64,000 nt of DNA from Streptomyces sp. CA-278952 (lineage in GTDB: Bacteria; Actinomycetota; Actinomycetes; Streptomycetales; Streptomycetaceae): assembly GCF_028747205.1 (NCBI RefSeq), contig NZ_CP112880.1:1240001-1304000 (forward strand). The letters run 5' to 3'. The notes beneath the pieces were generated by a model that saw only the letters and a program-made list of their open reading frames with translations, did not search any database and was not told the origin of the DNA. Of this stretch, positions 1 through 7,575 are shown one piece after another. Within the stretch, counting starts at the first letter, position 1, and the number at the start of each line of letters is the position of its first letter. Both the position numbers and the translations under genes were made by a program.

Positions 1-34
1 GGCCCCCACGGGCCCGGGAAGGCTCCGGGCGGGC

Positions 35-793
35 TCAGGCGCGCACCAGGAGCTGGAACTCGAAGGCGTACCGCTCCGCCCGGTAGACGTGCGAGCCGAA
101 CTCGACGACCCGGCCGGTGTCGTCGTACGTCGTGCGCTCCATCGTCAGCAAGGGCGCCCCCACGGGCTCCGCCAGCGCCCGCGCCTGCCGGTCGTCCGCG
201 GCGCGCGCGCCGACGGTCTGGCGGGCACTGTGCAGGGTGACGCCGGAAGCCCGCATCAGCCGGTAGAGGCCGGTGGCCTCCAGTTCCTCGGTGAGCAGGG
301 GCAGCAGCCCGGGGGGCAGGTGGTTGCGCAGGAGGGCCATCGGTTCGCCGTGGGCGCTGCGCAGCCGTTCGACGAGGTGGACCTCGCTGCCCTCGGCGAC
401 GCCGAGCGCGGCGGCGACCTCGGCGGTGGCCGGTTCCGTGGTGTTGCGCAGGACGCTGGTGGCGGGGCGCTGGCCGGCCGCCTCCAGATCGTCGTAGAGC
501 GAGCTGAGCTCCAGCGGGCGGCGGACCTTGCTGTGGACGACCTGGGTGCCGACTCCCCGGCGGCGGACCATCAGGCCCTTGTCGACGAGCGACTGGATGG
601 CCTGGCGGACGGTCGGCCGGGACAGGCCGAGGCGGGCGGCGAGGTCGATCTCGTTCCCGAGCAGGGCGCCGGGGGCCAGCCGGCCCTGCTCCACGGCCGC
701 CTCCAGCTGCTGTGCCAGCTGGAAGTAGAGCGGCACCGGGCTGGTGCGGTCCACGCTCAGCGGCAGCGGCCGGTCGGATCCATGTGCGGTCAC
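35..793 (-). CDS. GntR/HutC-family transcriptional regulator
   Basis: This is a DNA-binding repressor with an N-terminal winged helix (about residues 20-85; SRPTVRQAIQSLVDKG recognition region) and a C-terminal UTRA ligand domain (about 100-245), the usual HutC subfamily layout and length (252 aa). The open frame continues upstream to 871, but the upstream codons run through two perfect or near-perfect palindromes that look like its own operators (812-823 and 871-884). The GTG at 793 is therefore preferred; no strong ribosome site decides it. It is divergent from an Idh/MocA oxidoreductase and is inferred to repress that gene and itself. The ligand is unknown; a sugar or inositol derivative is plausible from the neighbour. 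Confidence 0.85.
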   Translation of the reverse strand: MTAHGSDRPLPLSVDRTSPVPLYFQLAQQLEAAVEQGRLAPGALLGNEIDLAARLGLSRPTVRQAIQSLVDKGLMVRRRGVGTQVVHSKVRRPLELSSLYDDLEAAGQRPATSVLRNTTEPATAEVAAALGVAEGSEVHLVERLRSAHGEPMALLRNHLPPGLLPLLTEELEATGLYRLMRASGVTLHSARQTVGARAADDRQARALAEPVGAPLLTMERTTYDDTGRVVEFGSHVYRAERYAFEFQLLVRA

Positions 794-811
794 GGGGCGA
801 GCGTAGTTCGC

Positions 812-884
812 TTGTCCGGACAAAGCCATGGCGTACCGGGGCGGGGAGCCGCCGATCGGTGCGGCCGCCATTTGTCAGGACAAA
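812..884. promoter_or_regulatory. Twin operators for the divergent GntR regulator
   Basis: TTGTCCGGACAA (812-823) is a perfect 12-bp palindrome, and TTTGTCAGGACAAA (871-884) carries the same arms around a two-base centre. Their centres are exactly 60 bp apart, in the region between the divergent regulator and dehydrogenase genes. The downstream copy lies 3 bp before the TTGACA element at 888-893. The arms TTGTC/GACAA suit a GntR-family dimer. Binding is inferred, not shown. Confidence 0.7.
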
Positions 885-887
885 CGC

Positions 888-916
888 TTGACATGACGAC
901 CGGGCGAACGTCACCT
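888..916 (+). promoter_or_regulatory. Promoter of the Idh/MocA gene, probably giving a leaderless mRNA
   Basis: TTGACA at 888-893 is a consensus -35 box. A 17-bp spacer places the -10 box at 911-916 (TCACCT, weak). Transcription would then begin at about 923-925, at or next to the ATG at 925, and there is no good ribosome site, so translation is probably leaderless. The GntR palindrome at 871-884 abuts the -35 box, which suits repression by steric blocking. Confidence 0.5.
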
Positions 917-924
917 TGGGGCCC

Positions 925-1947
925 ATGCGCATCGGATTGATCGGAACGGGACGGATCGGCACATTCCATGCGGAGGTGCTGAGCCGTCACCCCGCCGTGG
1001 ACGCCCTGCTGCTGGCGGACGCGGATCCGGAGCGGGCGGCCGGAGCCGCGGCGCGGACGGGGGCGACAGCGGTCTCGGTGGACGGCTTGTTCGCCGGGGA
1101 GGGCGCCGCCGGGGGCCCGCCCGACGCCGTGATGATCTGTTCGGCGACCTCGGCCCATGCCGGGCTCATCGCACGGGCCGCACACGCCGGGCTGCCCGTC
1201 TTCTGCGAGAAGCCGATCGCCCTGGACCTGCCGGGCACCCTCGCCGCGCTCGCGGAGGTAGAGGCGGCGGGCAGCGTGCTCCAGCTCGGCTTCATGCGCC
1301 GCTTCGACGCCGGGTACGGCGAGGCCAGGGCCGCCGTACGGGAGGGCAGGCTCGGCCGGCTGCACACCGTGCGCGCGGTCACCTCCGACCCGGCCCCGCC
1401 GCCCGCCGCCTACCTCCCGCTCTCGGGCGGGCTGTACCGCGACTGCCTGGTCCACGACTTCGACATCCTGCGCTGGGTGACCGGACGCGAGGTGAGCGAG
1501 GTGTACGCGACCGGCTCGGACTCCGGACCCGCGATGTTCCGGGAGGCCGGGGACGTGGACACGGCCGCCGCCCTGCTCACCCTCGACGACGGGACGCTCG
1601 CCACCGCCACCGCGACCCGGTGCAACGGTGCCGGGTACGACGTGCGGATGGAGCTGGCCGGCGAACTGGACCAGATCGCCGTCGGCCTGGACGACCGTAC
1701 GCCGCTGACCTCGGCCGAGCCCGGCGGTCCCGGCGCACCGGCGAAGCCCTGGCCGGGGTTCCTGGAACGGTTCGCCCCGGCGTACGAGGCGGAACTGGAC
1801 GCGTTCCTGCGGGTGGCCCGCGGCGAACTGGCCAATCCGTGCGACGGGCGGGAGGCCCTGCACGCCCTGCGGATCGCCGAGGCGTGCGAGGTCTCCCGCC
1901 GCGAACGGCGGCCGGTGGCGATGACGGAGATCCCCGGCGGCGGCTGA
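925..1947 (+). CDS. Gfo/Idh/MocA-family NAD(P)-dependent oxidoreductase
   Basis: This is a 340-aa dehydrogenase of the glucose-fructose oxidoreductase/inositol dehydrogenase family. The N-terminal Rossmann domain begins at residue 1 with the dinucleotide motif GTGRIG (residues 7-12), and the family EKP motif (CEKPIAL) sits near residue 97. The C-terminal half is the alpha/beta substrate domain typical of the family (GGLYRDCLVHDFDILRW, where D and H are the usual catalytic residues). The closest guess is a myo-inositol 2-dehydrogenase or a related sugar dehydrogenase, but the exact substrate cannot be read from sequence. It is transcribed away from a GntR repressor with operators between them, so substrate induction is likely. 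ATG 925 is preferred over the upstream in-frame TTG at 916. Confidence 0.85.
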   Translation: MRIGLIGTGRIGTFHAEVLSRHPAVDALLLADADPERAAGAAARTGATAVSVDGLFAGEGAAGGPPDAVMICSATSAHAGLIARAAHAGLPVFCEKPIALDLPGTLAALAEVEAAGSVLQLGFMRRFDAGYGEARAAVREGRLGRLHTVRAVTSDPAPPPAAYLPLSGGLYRDCLVHDFDILRWVTGREVSEVYATGSDSGPAMFREAGDVDTAAALLTLDDGTLATATATRCNGAGYDVRMELAGELDQIAVGLDDRTPLTSAEPGGPGAPAKPWPGFLERFAPAYEAELDAFLRVARGELANPCDGREALHALRIAEACEVSRRERRPVAMTEIPGGG

Positions 1948-1980
1948 ACCGGACCCCGGGCCGGCGGTCAGCCCCTCTTC

Positions 1981-2062
1981 CGGTCCTGTCCGGTCCTGTC
2001 CGGTCCTGTCAGCGTAGGCCGCCCCCGCCCTCCCTGTCCGTCCCGTCCGTCCCGTCCGTGTC
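1981..2062. repeat. Two short tandem repeats around the 3' end of the response-regulator gene
   Basis: CGGTCCTGTC occurs three times without a gap at 1981-2010, reaching the stop codon of the leftward response regulator at 2009. Just inside that gene a 9-bp unit (GTCCGTCCC) is repeated three times at 2036-2062. It encodes a DGT tripeptide repeat near the C terminus, so copy-number changes there would keep the reading frame. Confidence 0.75.
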
Positions 2063-2767
2063 GAGGAGTCCCGCGTCATGGACCAACAGCGCGATCTGGA
2101 CACGGTTGTTCAGTTCGAGTTTGGCGAGAATCCGGGAGACGTGGGTCTTGACGGTCGCGACACTGAGGTAGAGGGAGCCCGCGATCTCCGCGTTGGAGCC
2201 GCCGCGTCCGACGGCGACGGCCACTTCCTTCTCCCGCTCGGCGAGTTGGTCGAAGCGCCTGCGTGCGCGGCCGGTGCGGCCGGCCCGGTCGTCGTGTCCG
2301 CCGCCCGCGGCGCGCGCCATCAACTGGCGGGTGACGGCGGGCGAGAGCACCGGGTCTCCGGCGGCGACCCGGCGGACCGAATCGACGATCCGGGCCGGCG
2401 GGGTGTCCTTCAGGACGAATCCGGCCGCCCCGGCCCGGATGGCCCGGAGCACCTGTTCGTCCGCGTGGAACGTGGTGAGGACGACGACTTCGGGCGCGCC
2501 CGGCCGGCGGCGCAGCCGTTCGGTAGCGGTGAGTCCGTCCATGACCGGCATCCGGATGTCCATCAGGACGACGTCCGGGTGCAGTCGTTCGACCAGTTCC
2601 TCGACCTCGTCGCCGTCCGCGCCCTCCCCCACGATGTCGATGCCCTCGTCGCCGCCGAGCATCAGGGTCAGTCCGGCCCGGACCAGCGGGTCGTCGTCGA
2701 CGATCAGCAGCCGGACGGGCGGGGGCGCGGGTGACGCCGGGGGTGTCGGGGACGCCGGGGTGTTCAT
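2009..2767 (-). CDS. NarL/FixJ-type response regulator
   Basis: A 252-aa response regulator. The receiver domain (about 15-130) has the acidic pair near VDDDP, the phospho-acceptor Asp in VVLMDIRMP, Thr in LTTF and Lys in VLKD. A LuxR/GerE helix-turn-helix follows (about 180-240, LAEREKEVAVAVGRGGSNAEIAGSLYLS). A Pro-rich leader precedes the receiver, and a short DGT repeat lies in the tail. The partner histidine kinase is encoded directly upstream on the same strand, 199 bp away across a 27-bp repeat array, an unusually wide gap for such a pair. ATG 2767 is preferred to the GTG three codons earlier. Target genes are not identifiable; the EamA exporter and small membrane protein nearby are candidates. 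Confidence 0.9.
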   Translation of the reverse strand: MNTPASPTPPASPAPPPVRLLIVDDDPLVRAGLTLMLGGDEGIDIVGEGADGDEVEELVERLHPDVVLMDIRMPVMDGLTATERLRRRPGAPEVVVLTTFHADEQVLRAIRAGAAGFVLKDTPPARIVDSVRRVAAGDPVLSPAVTRQLMARAAGGGHDDRAGRTGRARRRFDQLAEREKEVAVAVGRGGSNAEIAGSLYLSVATVKTHVSRILAKLELNNRVQIALLVHDAGLLDTDGTDGTDREGGGGLR

Positions 2768-2836
2768 GACGGCCACCGTAGCCAGCCGGTGAGCGGGCCC
2801 CGTACGGCGGGCGTCGCGGCCCGGATCCTCCGGTCA

Positions 2837-2944
2837 CACGTCACGGCCACGGCTCCCCGGGCCCGCGTCACGGGCCCAGCTCTCCGGGCACGCGTCACGG
2901 CCCCACCTCTCCGGGAACGCGTCACGGTCCTGGTCCTCCGGCGA
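2837..2944. repeat. Four-copy 27-bp tandem repeat between kinase and regulator genes
   Basis: The core CGCGTCACGG recurs at 2837 (as CACGTCACGG), 2864, 2891 and 2918, an exact 27-bp period. The rest of each unit is diverged (CCCACCTCTCCGGGAA-like). The array fills most of the gap between the kinase stop and the regulator start. No gene is convincing here. It may separate expression of the two genes or simply be an expanded minisatellite. Confidence 0.8.
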
Positions 2945-2966
2945 GGCCCCGCACCGCCCCGGGGCC

Positions 2967-4187
2967 TCACGCGGCGGGCCACGGCAGCCGGGCCCGGACC
3001 ACGAAGCCGCCGTCCTCCGTCGGGCCGTGCTCCAGCCCGCCGCCGGCGAGCGTGGCGCGTTCGGTGAGGCCGATGAGCCCCTGGCCCGATCCGGGGACCC
3101 GCTCGAAGGGCTCGGTGGGCGCGGGGTTCTCCACCTCGATGGTGAGCCCCTCGCCGGGGCCGCCCGCCACGGTGAGGGAGACCTCGGTGCCGGGCGCGTG
3201 CTTGCGGGCGTTGGTCAGGCACTCCTGGGCGATTCGGTAGACCGTGCGGCCGGTGGCGGCGGGGGCGTCCTGGGGTTCGGCGACCTCGTTGTCGACGGCG
3301 ACCTTCATGCCCGCGAGCCGGGACTCGGCGATGAGGGCGTTCAGAGTGGCGAGGGTGGGCTGCGGCCGCTCGCCCTCGTCGGTGTCGCCGGGCCCGCGCA
3401 GGACGCCGATGATCTCGCGGAGGTCCTGGAGGGCTTCGTGGGCACTGTCCCGGATGACGCCCGCTGCCCGGCCGACCTCGGCGGCGGGGGCGCCGGGCCG
3501 GAATTCGAGGGCCCCGGCGTGCACGCTGAGCAGGGTCAGCCGGTGGGCCAGGACGTCGTGCATCTCGCGGGCGATGGCCTCCCGGGCCAGCCGCTGGGCC
3601 TGTTCGGCGCGCAGCGCCGCCTCGGCCTCGGCGCGGCGGGCCCGTTCGCGGAGCGAGAGGACGAGCTGGCGCCGGGAGCGTACGACCATGCCCCAGCTGA
3701 GGACCAGCAGGACGAGCAGGACCCCGAAGATGACCGAGACGAGGAAGGTCGTCGAGGGGTCGGGGCGCAGGAGGGGCTGCAGGGGAGCCACGATCAGCGC
3801 GCCCGCGCCGACGATCGCCACCGGCTTGAAGGGGCGGTGCACGGCCAGACTGAAAAGGGCCACCATCAGCGCCCCGGCGGCCACGGGTTCGACGACGCAG
3901 ACGACGGTCAGCGCGGCGGCGAGCCCGACGGGCCAGCGTCGTCGGAGCCAGAGCGCGCAGCAGGCAGCCGCGCCGATCACCGAGTCGACGAGGACGAAGA
4001 CGTCCGCCGTGGTGCTGTCGGCGTCGATCGCGGCGAGCGCCAGCAGTCCGAAGCCCGCGGCACCGAGGAAGACCGTGATGTCGACGGCCCAGTCCCGCAC
4101 GGTGCGCCGCGCCCGGGGCCGGTCGCCGGGCAGCTCGGGATCGGCCATGGCCGAAGGGAGCAGCCAGCGGTACTCGGTGCGCGTCAT
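2967..4187 (-). CDS. Two-component sensor histidine kinase (HisKA_3 type)
   Basis: A 406-aa membrane kinase. About five or six hydrophobic segments span residues 33-168. A short coiled linker (175-205) precedes the HisKA_3 dimerisation box with the phospho-acceptor His at about residue 210 (REMHDVLAHR). The C-terminal ATPase domain shows an N box (ECLTNARKHAPG) and a Gly-rich lid (GSGQGLIGLTERA). There is little extracytoplasmic sequence, so it probably senses membrane or intramembrane stress. It partners the NarL-type regulator downstream. The upstream sequence shows TAACTT seven bases before the ATG and no ribosome site, so a leaderless start is possible; the ATG 13 codons later is an alternative. 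Confidence 0.9.
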   Translation of the reverse strand: MTRTEYRWLLPSAMADPELPGDRPRARRTVRDWAVDITVFLGAAGFGLLALAAIDADSTTADVFVLVDSVIGAAACCALWLRRRWPVGLAAALTVVCVVEPVAAGALMVALFSLAVHRPFKPVAIVGAGALIVAPLQPLLRPDPSTTFLVSVIFGVLLVLLVLSWGMVVRSRRQLVLSLRERARRAEAEAALRAEQAQRLAREAIAREMHDVLAHRLTLLSVHAGALEFRPGAPAAEVGRAAGVIRDSAHEALQDLREIIGVLRGPGDTDEGERPQPTLATLNALIAESRLAGMKVAVDNEVAEPQDAPAATGRTVYRIAQECLTNARKHAPGTEVSLTVAGGPGEGLTIEVENPAPTEPFERVPGSGQGLIGLTERATLAGGGLEHGPTEDGGFVVRARLPWPAA

Positions 4188-4332
4188 ATCGACAAAGTTA
4201 CGCAGCCGGGCGGCCCGGAGGGGCCCTGCGTGGCGAGGGAGCGACCAAAGTCGCAGGACCGGCTACTTTCGGCGCGGCGGACGGGACCGGTGGCCGACGC
4301 GGCGGGTGCGGGGCGGGCAGGAGGCTCGGCCC

Positions 4333-4536
4333 ATGAAGAAAATTGTCGAGACGATCGGGTTCCTCGTCTTCGCCCAGGGCGCCGGCGGGCTGCTGTACGA
4401 GTGGACGGGCTGGTTCCGGCTGTGGACGGTGGTGCGGCGGGTCGACTTCCTCAGCGACCGGGGGCTGTTCGTCAACATCGTGCTGATCGTGGCGGGGGTG
4501 GCCGTAATGATCGCTGCGGACTCGATCAAGTCCTGA
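4333..4536 (+). CDS. Small two-helix membrane protein, function unknown
   Basis: A 67-aa protein with two hydrophobic segments: residues 7-20 (GFLVFAQGAGGLLYEW) and 47-62 (FVNIVLIVAGVAVMIAA). A basic, aromatic loop joins them (WFRLWTVVRRVDF). I recognise the type as a small conserved Streptomyces membrane protein but no function. It is divergent from the sensor kinase at its left and convergent with the EamA exporter at its right. Its last codons (DSIKS and the stop) lie within the first unit of a 20-bp tandem repeat array that continues to the end of the exporter gene. ATG 4333 is the only reasonable start; no strong ribosome site is seen. Confidence 0.7.
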   Translation: MKKIVETIGFLVFAQGAGGLLYEWTGWFRLWTVVRRVDFLSDRGLFVNIVLIVAGVAVMIAADSIKS

Positions 4537-4670
4537 CACCGGCGATCACGTCTGATGGCGGGGGACAGATCCCGACGCCGGTGAGCAAGCCCTGACGGCG
4601 GTGAGCAAATCCTGACGCCGGTGAGCAAGCCCCGACTCCGGTGAGCAAGTCCTGACACCGGCGATCAGGA
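4522..4670. repeat. Seven-unit 20-bp tandem repeat joining two convergent 3' ends
   Basis: Units of 20 bp (one of 19) start at 4522, 4542, 4562, 4581, 4601, 4621 and 4641, with the core GTGAGCAAGTCCTGACACCG best kept in the last four. The first unit carries the TGA of the small membrane protein, and sequence at the right end carries the stop of the leftward EamA gene (4665-4667). CCGGTG...CACCGG within a unit (4638-4661) could pair, so the array may also act as a weak bidirectional terminator. Confidence 0.85.
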
Positions 4671-5582
4671 CCGGTCCGCGCCGCGTCGGCCCCATGCGGT
4701 GCCCGCCAGGACGAGAACCGCCCCGGCGGCGCCGAGCAGCCCGAGCCGTTCGCCGCCGAGGCTGATGCCCACGGCGGCGGCCCACAGCGGTTCCGTACCG
4801 AGCAGCAGGCTGACCCGGGACGGCGAGGTGCGGCGCACGGACCACATCTGCACGAAGAACGCGAACAGCGTGCAGAACACCGAGAGGAAGACCAGGCCCG
4901 CCCACTCCCGGGCGCCGAAGTCCGCCGCCGCGCTCCACGGCGACGCGCCGGTACCCGGGACGGCTGCGAGCACGGCGAAGACGGCGACCGCGGCCCCGAG
5001 CTGGACGGTGGTGAGGGAGAGCGAGTCGGCGCCCTGGACCGCCTTCATCCTGGCCATCGCCAGGACGTGGACGGTCCGGGCGAGAGCGGCGAGAAGCATC
5101 AGGAGGTCGCCGCCCGAGGGGCTCGTGAGCCCGCCGCCCTGGGTCAGCAGGACCACTCCGGCGACGGAGAGCCCGGCCGCCGCGACGAATCCGGCCGACG
5201 GGCGCACCCGGGTCACGACGGCCTCGGCCAACGGCGTGAAGATCATGGTGAGGCTGATGATCAGCCCGGCGTTGGTAGCGGAGGTGTGCACCACCCCGTA
5301 CGTCTCCAGCAGGAAGATCCCGCTCAGCACCAGGCCCAGCAGCCCGGCGCCGCGCCACTGCGCACCGGTCAGCGCCCGCAGCCTGCGCCATCCGGTCGCC
5401 ACGAGCACCGGCAGCACGATCGCGAAGCGCAGGACGAGGACGGCGATGACCGTGTGGGCGGTGGTGATGCCCTTGGCCGCGAGGTAGCTGGCTCCCCAGA
5501 CGGCGGCGACCGCCAGCACGGGCAGATCGGTGCCCCAGGCACGGCGCGGGGGTGCGAGGGTGGGCACGGCGACAGCGGACAC
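4665..5582 (-). CDS. EamA/DMT-family exporter
   Basis: A 305-aa inner-membrane transporter with about ten hydrophobic segments arranged as two EamA repeats (about 15-150 and 165-300). This is the classic drug/metabolite transporter fold (RhaT/YdcZ-like; amino-acid or metabolite efflux). GTG 5582 is preferred to the longer frame starting at 5627, because AGGAG lies six bases upstream of it. The C terminus ends inside a 20-bp tandem repeat array. The substrate cannot be predicted. It is convergent with the small membrane protein, and no regulator is adjacent on its own strand. Confidence 0.85.
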   Translation of the reverse strand: MSAVAVPTLAPPRRAWGTDLPVLAVAAVWGASYLAAKGITTAHTVIAVLVLRFAIVLPVLVATGWRRLRALTGAQWRGAGLLGLVLSGIFLLETYGVVHTSATNAGLIISLTMIFTPLAEAVVTRVRPSAGFVAAAGLSVAGVVLLTQGGGLTSPSGGDLLMLLAALARTVHVLAMARMKAVQGADSLSLTTVQLGAAVAVFAVLAAVPGTGASPWSAAADFGAREWAGLVFLSVFCTLFAFFVQMWSVRRTSPSRVSLLLGTEPLWAAAVGISLGGERLGLLGAAGAVLVLAGTAWGRRGADRS

Positions 5583-5783
5583 CTGGATCTCCTGTGATCT
5601 CCACGGAACGTGTTGTGGAGACCTCACCGGCTCGCACGCGGAGCGATCACGCTATCCGCTGAGCTCCTGAAAAAGGAACACCTGTCTCAACGCTCGGATC
5701 GTCCCGGGGCATCACCCGTGGTCAGCGGCGGTCGAGCCGTTCGGCCGGGCGGCGGAGGGTCCTCCGGCCGCGCCACCGCTCCC

Positions 5784-5811
5784 TAGACTGACGCCTCGAT
5801 AACTCTGAGGC
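5784..5811 (+). promoter_or_regulatory. Possible -10 box and operator for the TetR gene
   Basis: TAGACT (5784-5789) resembles a -10 element, and directly after it GCCTC...GAGGC (5793-5797 and 5807-5811, nine bases between arms) forms an inverted repeat 14-32 bases before the TetR ATG. This is a position expected for autorepression. The -35 region is not clear. The two genes with the same orientation downstream would share this control if co-transcribed. Confidence 0.35.
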
Positions 5812-5824
5812 ACGGAGTGGTCAC

Positions 5825-6466
5825 ATGACGTCGTTGAGAGCGGACGGGCGGGTCGAGCGGGGGAACCAGACCCGGCAGTTGATCCTGGGGCGGGCGGTGC
5901 AGATCGCCTCGGTCGAAGGGCTGGAGGGTCTGTCGCTGGGGCGGCTGGCCACCGAGCTCGGGCTGAGCAAGAGCGGGGTGTTCGCCCTCTTCGGCTCGAA
6001 GGAGGGGCTCCAGCTGGCCACCGTGCGGGGGGCGGTGGCCATATACGTCGACCATGTGCTGCGCCCCACCCGGTCGGTTCCGCCGGGGCTCGGAAGGGTC
6101 TGGCGGCTGTGCGAGGCGTGGATCGCGTACTCCCGCGAGCGTGTGTTCCGGGGCGGTTGCTTCTTCTACGCAGCCACGGCCGAGTTCGACGCCCGTGGCG
6201 GCAGGGTGCACGACGCCCTGGCGTCCGCGCAGACCGGCTGGGTCACCTTCGTGGAGCAGACGATCGAGGAGGCCAGGTCCGCCGGGGAGCTGGCCGGGGA
6301 CACCGACGTGTGCCAGCTGGCCTTCGAGGTGATCGCCCTGCTGGAGCTGGCCAACGCCGAGTCGGTGCTCCAGAACAACAACCTCGGCTACGCCAAGGCG
6401 GCGCGGGCCATCCTGATCCGGCTGCGGGCCGCGGCGACGGATCCCGCACTGCTGCCTTCGCGGTAG
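5825..6466 (+). CDS. TetR-family transcriptional regulator
   Basis: A 213-aa repressor. The TetR helix-turn-helix occupies about residues 15-60 (RQLILGRAVQIASVEGLEGLSLGRLATELGLSKSGVFALFGSKEGL is its full span), and a C-terminal ligand domain (about 80-205, TetR_C_16-like) follows. It contains a GGCFFYAATAEFDARGG stretch seen in regulators of this group. It lies 124 bp upstream of a short-chain dehydrogenase on the same strand and probably controls that gene and itself. The effector is unknown. An inverted repeat just upstream (5793-5811) is a candidate operator. Confidence 0.9.
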   Translation: MTSLRADGRVERGNQTRQLILGRAVQIASVEGLEGLSLGRLATELGLSKSGVFALFGSKEGLQLATVRGAVAIYVDHVLRPTRSVPPGLGRVWRLCEAWIAYSRERVFRGGCFFYAATAEFDARGGRVHDALASAQTGWVTFVEQTIEEARSAGELAGDTDVCQLAFEVIALLELANAESVLQNNNLGYAKAARAILIRLRAAATDPALLPSR

Positions 6467-6589
6467 GCGCCCGGGCTGCCGGATCCTGTCGGCCGTGGGC
6501 GTCCGATACCCGCCGGTGCGCGGGCCCCGGCCCGCGTTTGCTGGGGGATGTCGTCGAAGCGACGGCGTCCCTCAGCAAAGGAACCGGCC

Positions 6590-7369
6590 ATGTCCAGCAC
6601 CCTGCCCACCACCGCCCCCGCCACCGTCACCACCGGCCTCCCTGCCCGGGCCGCCCTGGTCACCGGGGGCAGCCGGGGCATCGGCGCCGCGATCGCGCTG
6701 CGGCTCGCCCAGGACGGCGCGGACGTCGCCGTCACCTATGTCCAGGACGAGGAAGCGGCCCTCGCGGTCGTCGCGAAGATCGAGGGCTTCGGCCGCCGGG
6801 GCGTCGCCCTGCGCTGCGACGCGGCGGACGCCGACGCGGCCGCCGACGCCGTGCACCGGGCGGCGGACGCGCTCGGCCGGCTCGACATCCTGGTCAACAA
6901 CGCCGGCATCGGCGTCCTCGGCCCGATCTCCGCGCTCGCCGGGCCGGAGGTGGACCGGACGCTGGCGGTGAACGTGCGGGCCGTCTTCCTCGCCTGCCGG
7001 GCGGCGGCGGAGCGGCTGGCCGACGGTGGCCGCATCGTCTCCGTGGGCTCCGCCCTGAGCCGGTACGCGGGCGGGCCCGGCTCCACCCTCTACGGGCTCA
7101 GCAAGTCCGCCCTGGTCGGGCTGACCAAGCCGCTGGCCCGGGAGCTCGGGCCGCGCGGCATCACGGTGAACCTGATCCAGCCCGGGCCGGTGGACACCGA
7201 TCTCAACCCGGCCGACGGGCCGTTCGCCGAGGGCCAGCGCGCGGCGACCGCCCTGGGCCGCTTCGGCACGACGGAGGAGATCGCCTCGCTCGTCGCGTAC
7301 CTCGTGAGCGCGGACGCGGGGTTCATCACGGGCACGGAGCTCGTCGTGGACGGCGGCCACGCGGCCTGA
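6590..7369 (+). CDS. Short-chain dehydrogenase/reductase (SDR)
   Basis: A 259-aa classical SDR oxidoreductase. The cofactor motif TGGSRGIG lies at about residues 25-32, NNAG near 104, the catalytic Ser in VSVGSALS near 152, and YGLSK (Tyr-x-x-x-Lys) near 166. The C-terminal ITGTELVVDGG is the family end. The Arg after the first Gly cluster suggests NADP(H). ATG 6590 follows AAAGGAA by about six bases; an in-frame ATG at 6548 has no ribosome site. It lies downstream of the TetR gene and is probably its target. The substrate is not predictable; such TetR-SDR pairs often respond to electrophiles or aromatic compounds. Confidence 0.88.
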   Translation: MSSTLPTTAPATVTTGLPARAALVTGGSRGIGAAIALRLAQDGADVAVTYVQDEEAALAVVAKIEGFGRRGVALRCDAADADAAADAVHRAADALGRLDILVNNAGIGVLGPISALAGPEVDRTLAVNVRAVFLACRAAAERLADGGRIVSVGSALSRYAGGPGSTLYGLSKSALVGLTKPLARELGPRGITVNLIQPGPVDTDLNPADGPFAEGQRAATALGRFGTTEEIASLVAYLVSADAGFITGTELVVDGGHAA

Positions 7370-7575
7370 GCGGCCCCCGGGCCTGAGCTGCCCCACCGTC
7401 GGGCGTGCACGCCTCCTGTCCGCCGACCGGCGCGCTCGCCCAGTGTTCTCCGGGCCGCTCCCCCGGGCGCTCTCCGGAGCACTCCCCCCGTCGGCCCCGT
7501 CCGGCTGCCCCCGTCCCGGCCACGCCCCTACGCTGGCCGGGACGGGGGCAGCGACGGGAAGGACGGGATCAGCAC

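Noticed and set aside
89..940. Long rightward frame antisense to the GntR gene
   Set aside because: It is a shadow in GC-rich sequence; no domain or ribosome site, and the opposite strand carries a clear GntR protein.
2764..3222. Leftward frame over the 27-bp repeats between kinase and regulator
   Set aside because: Its residues are an Arg/Ala-rich translation of the repeat, and it overlaps the kinase gene in another frame.
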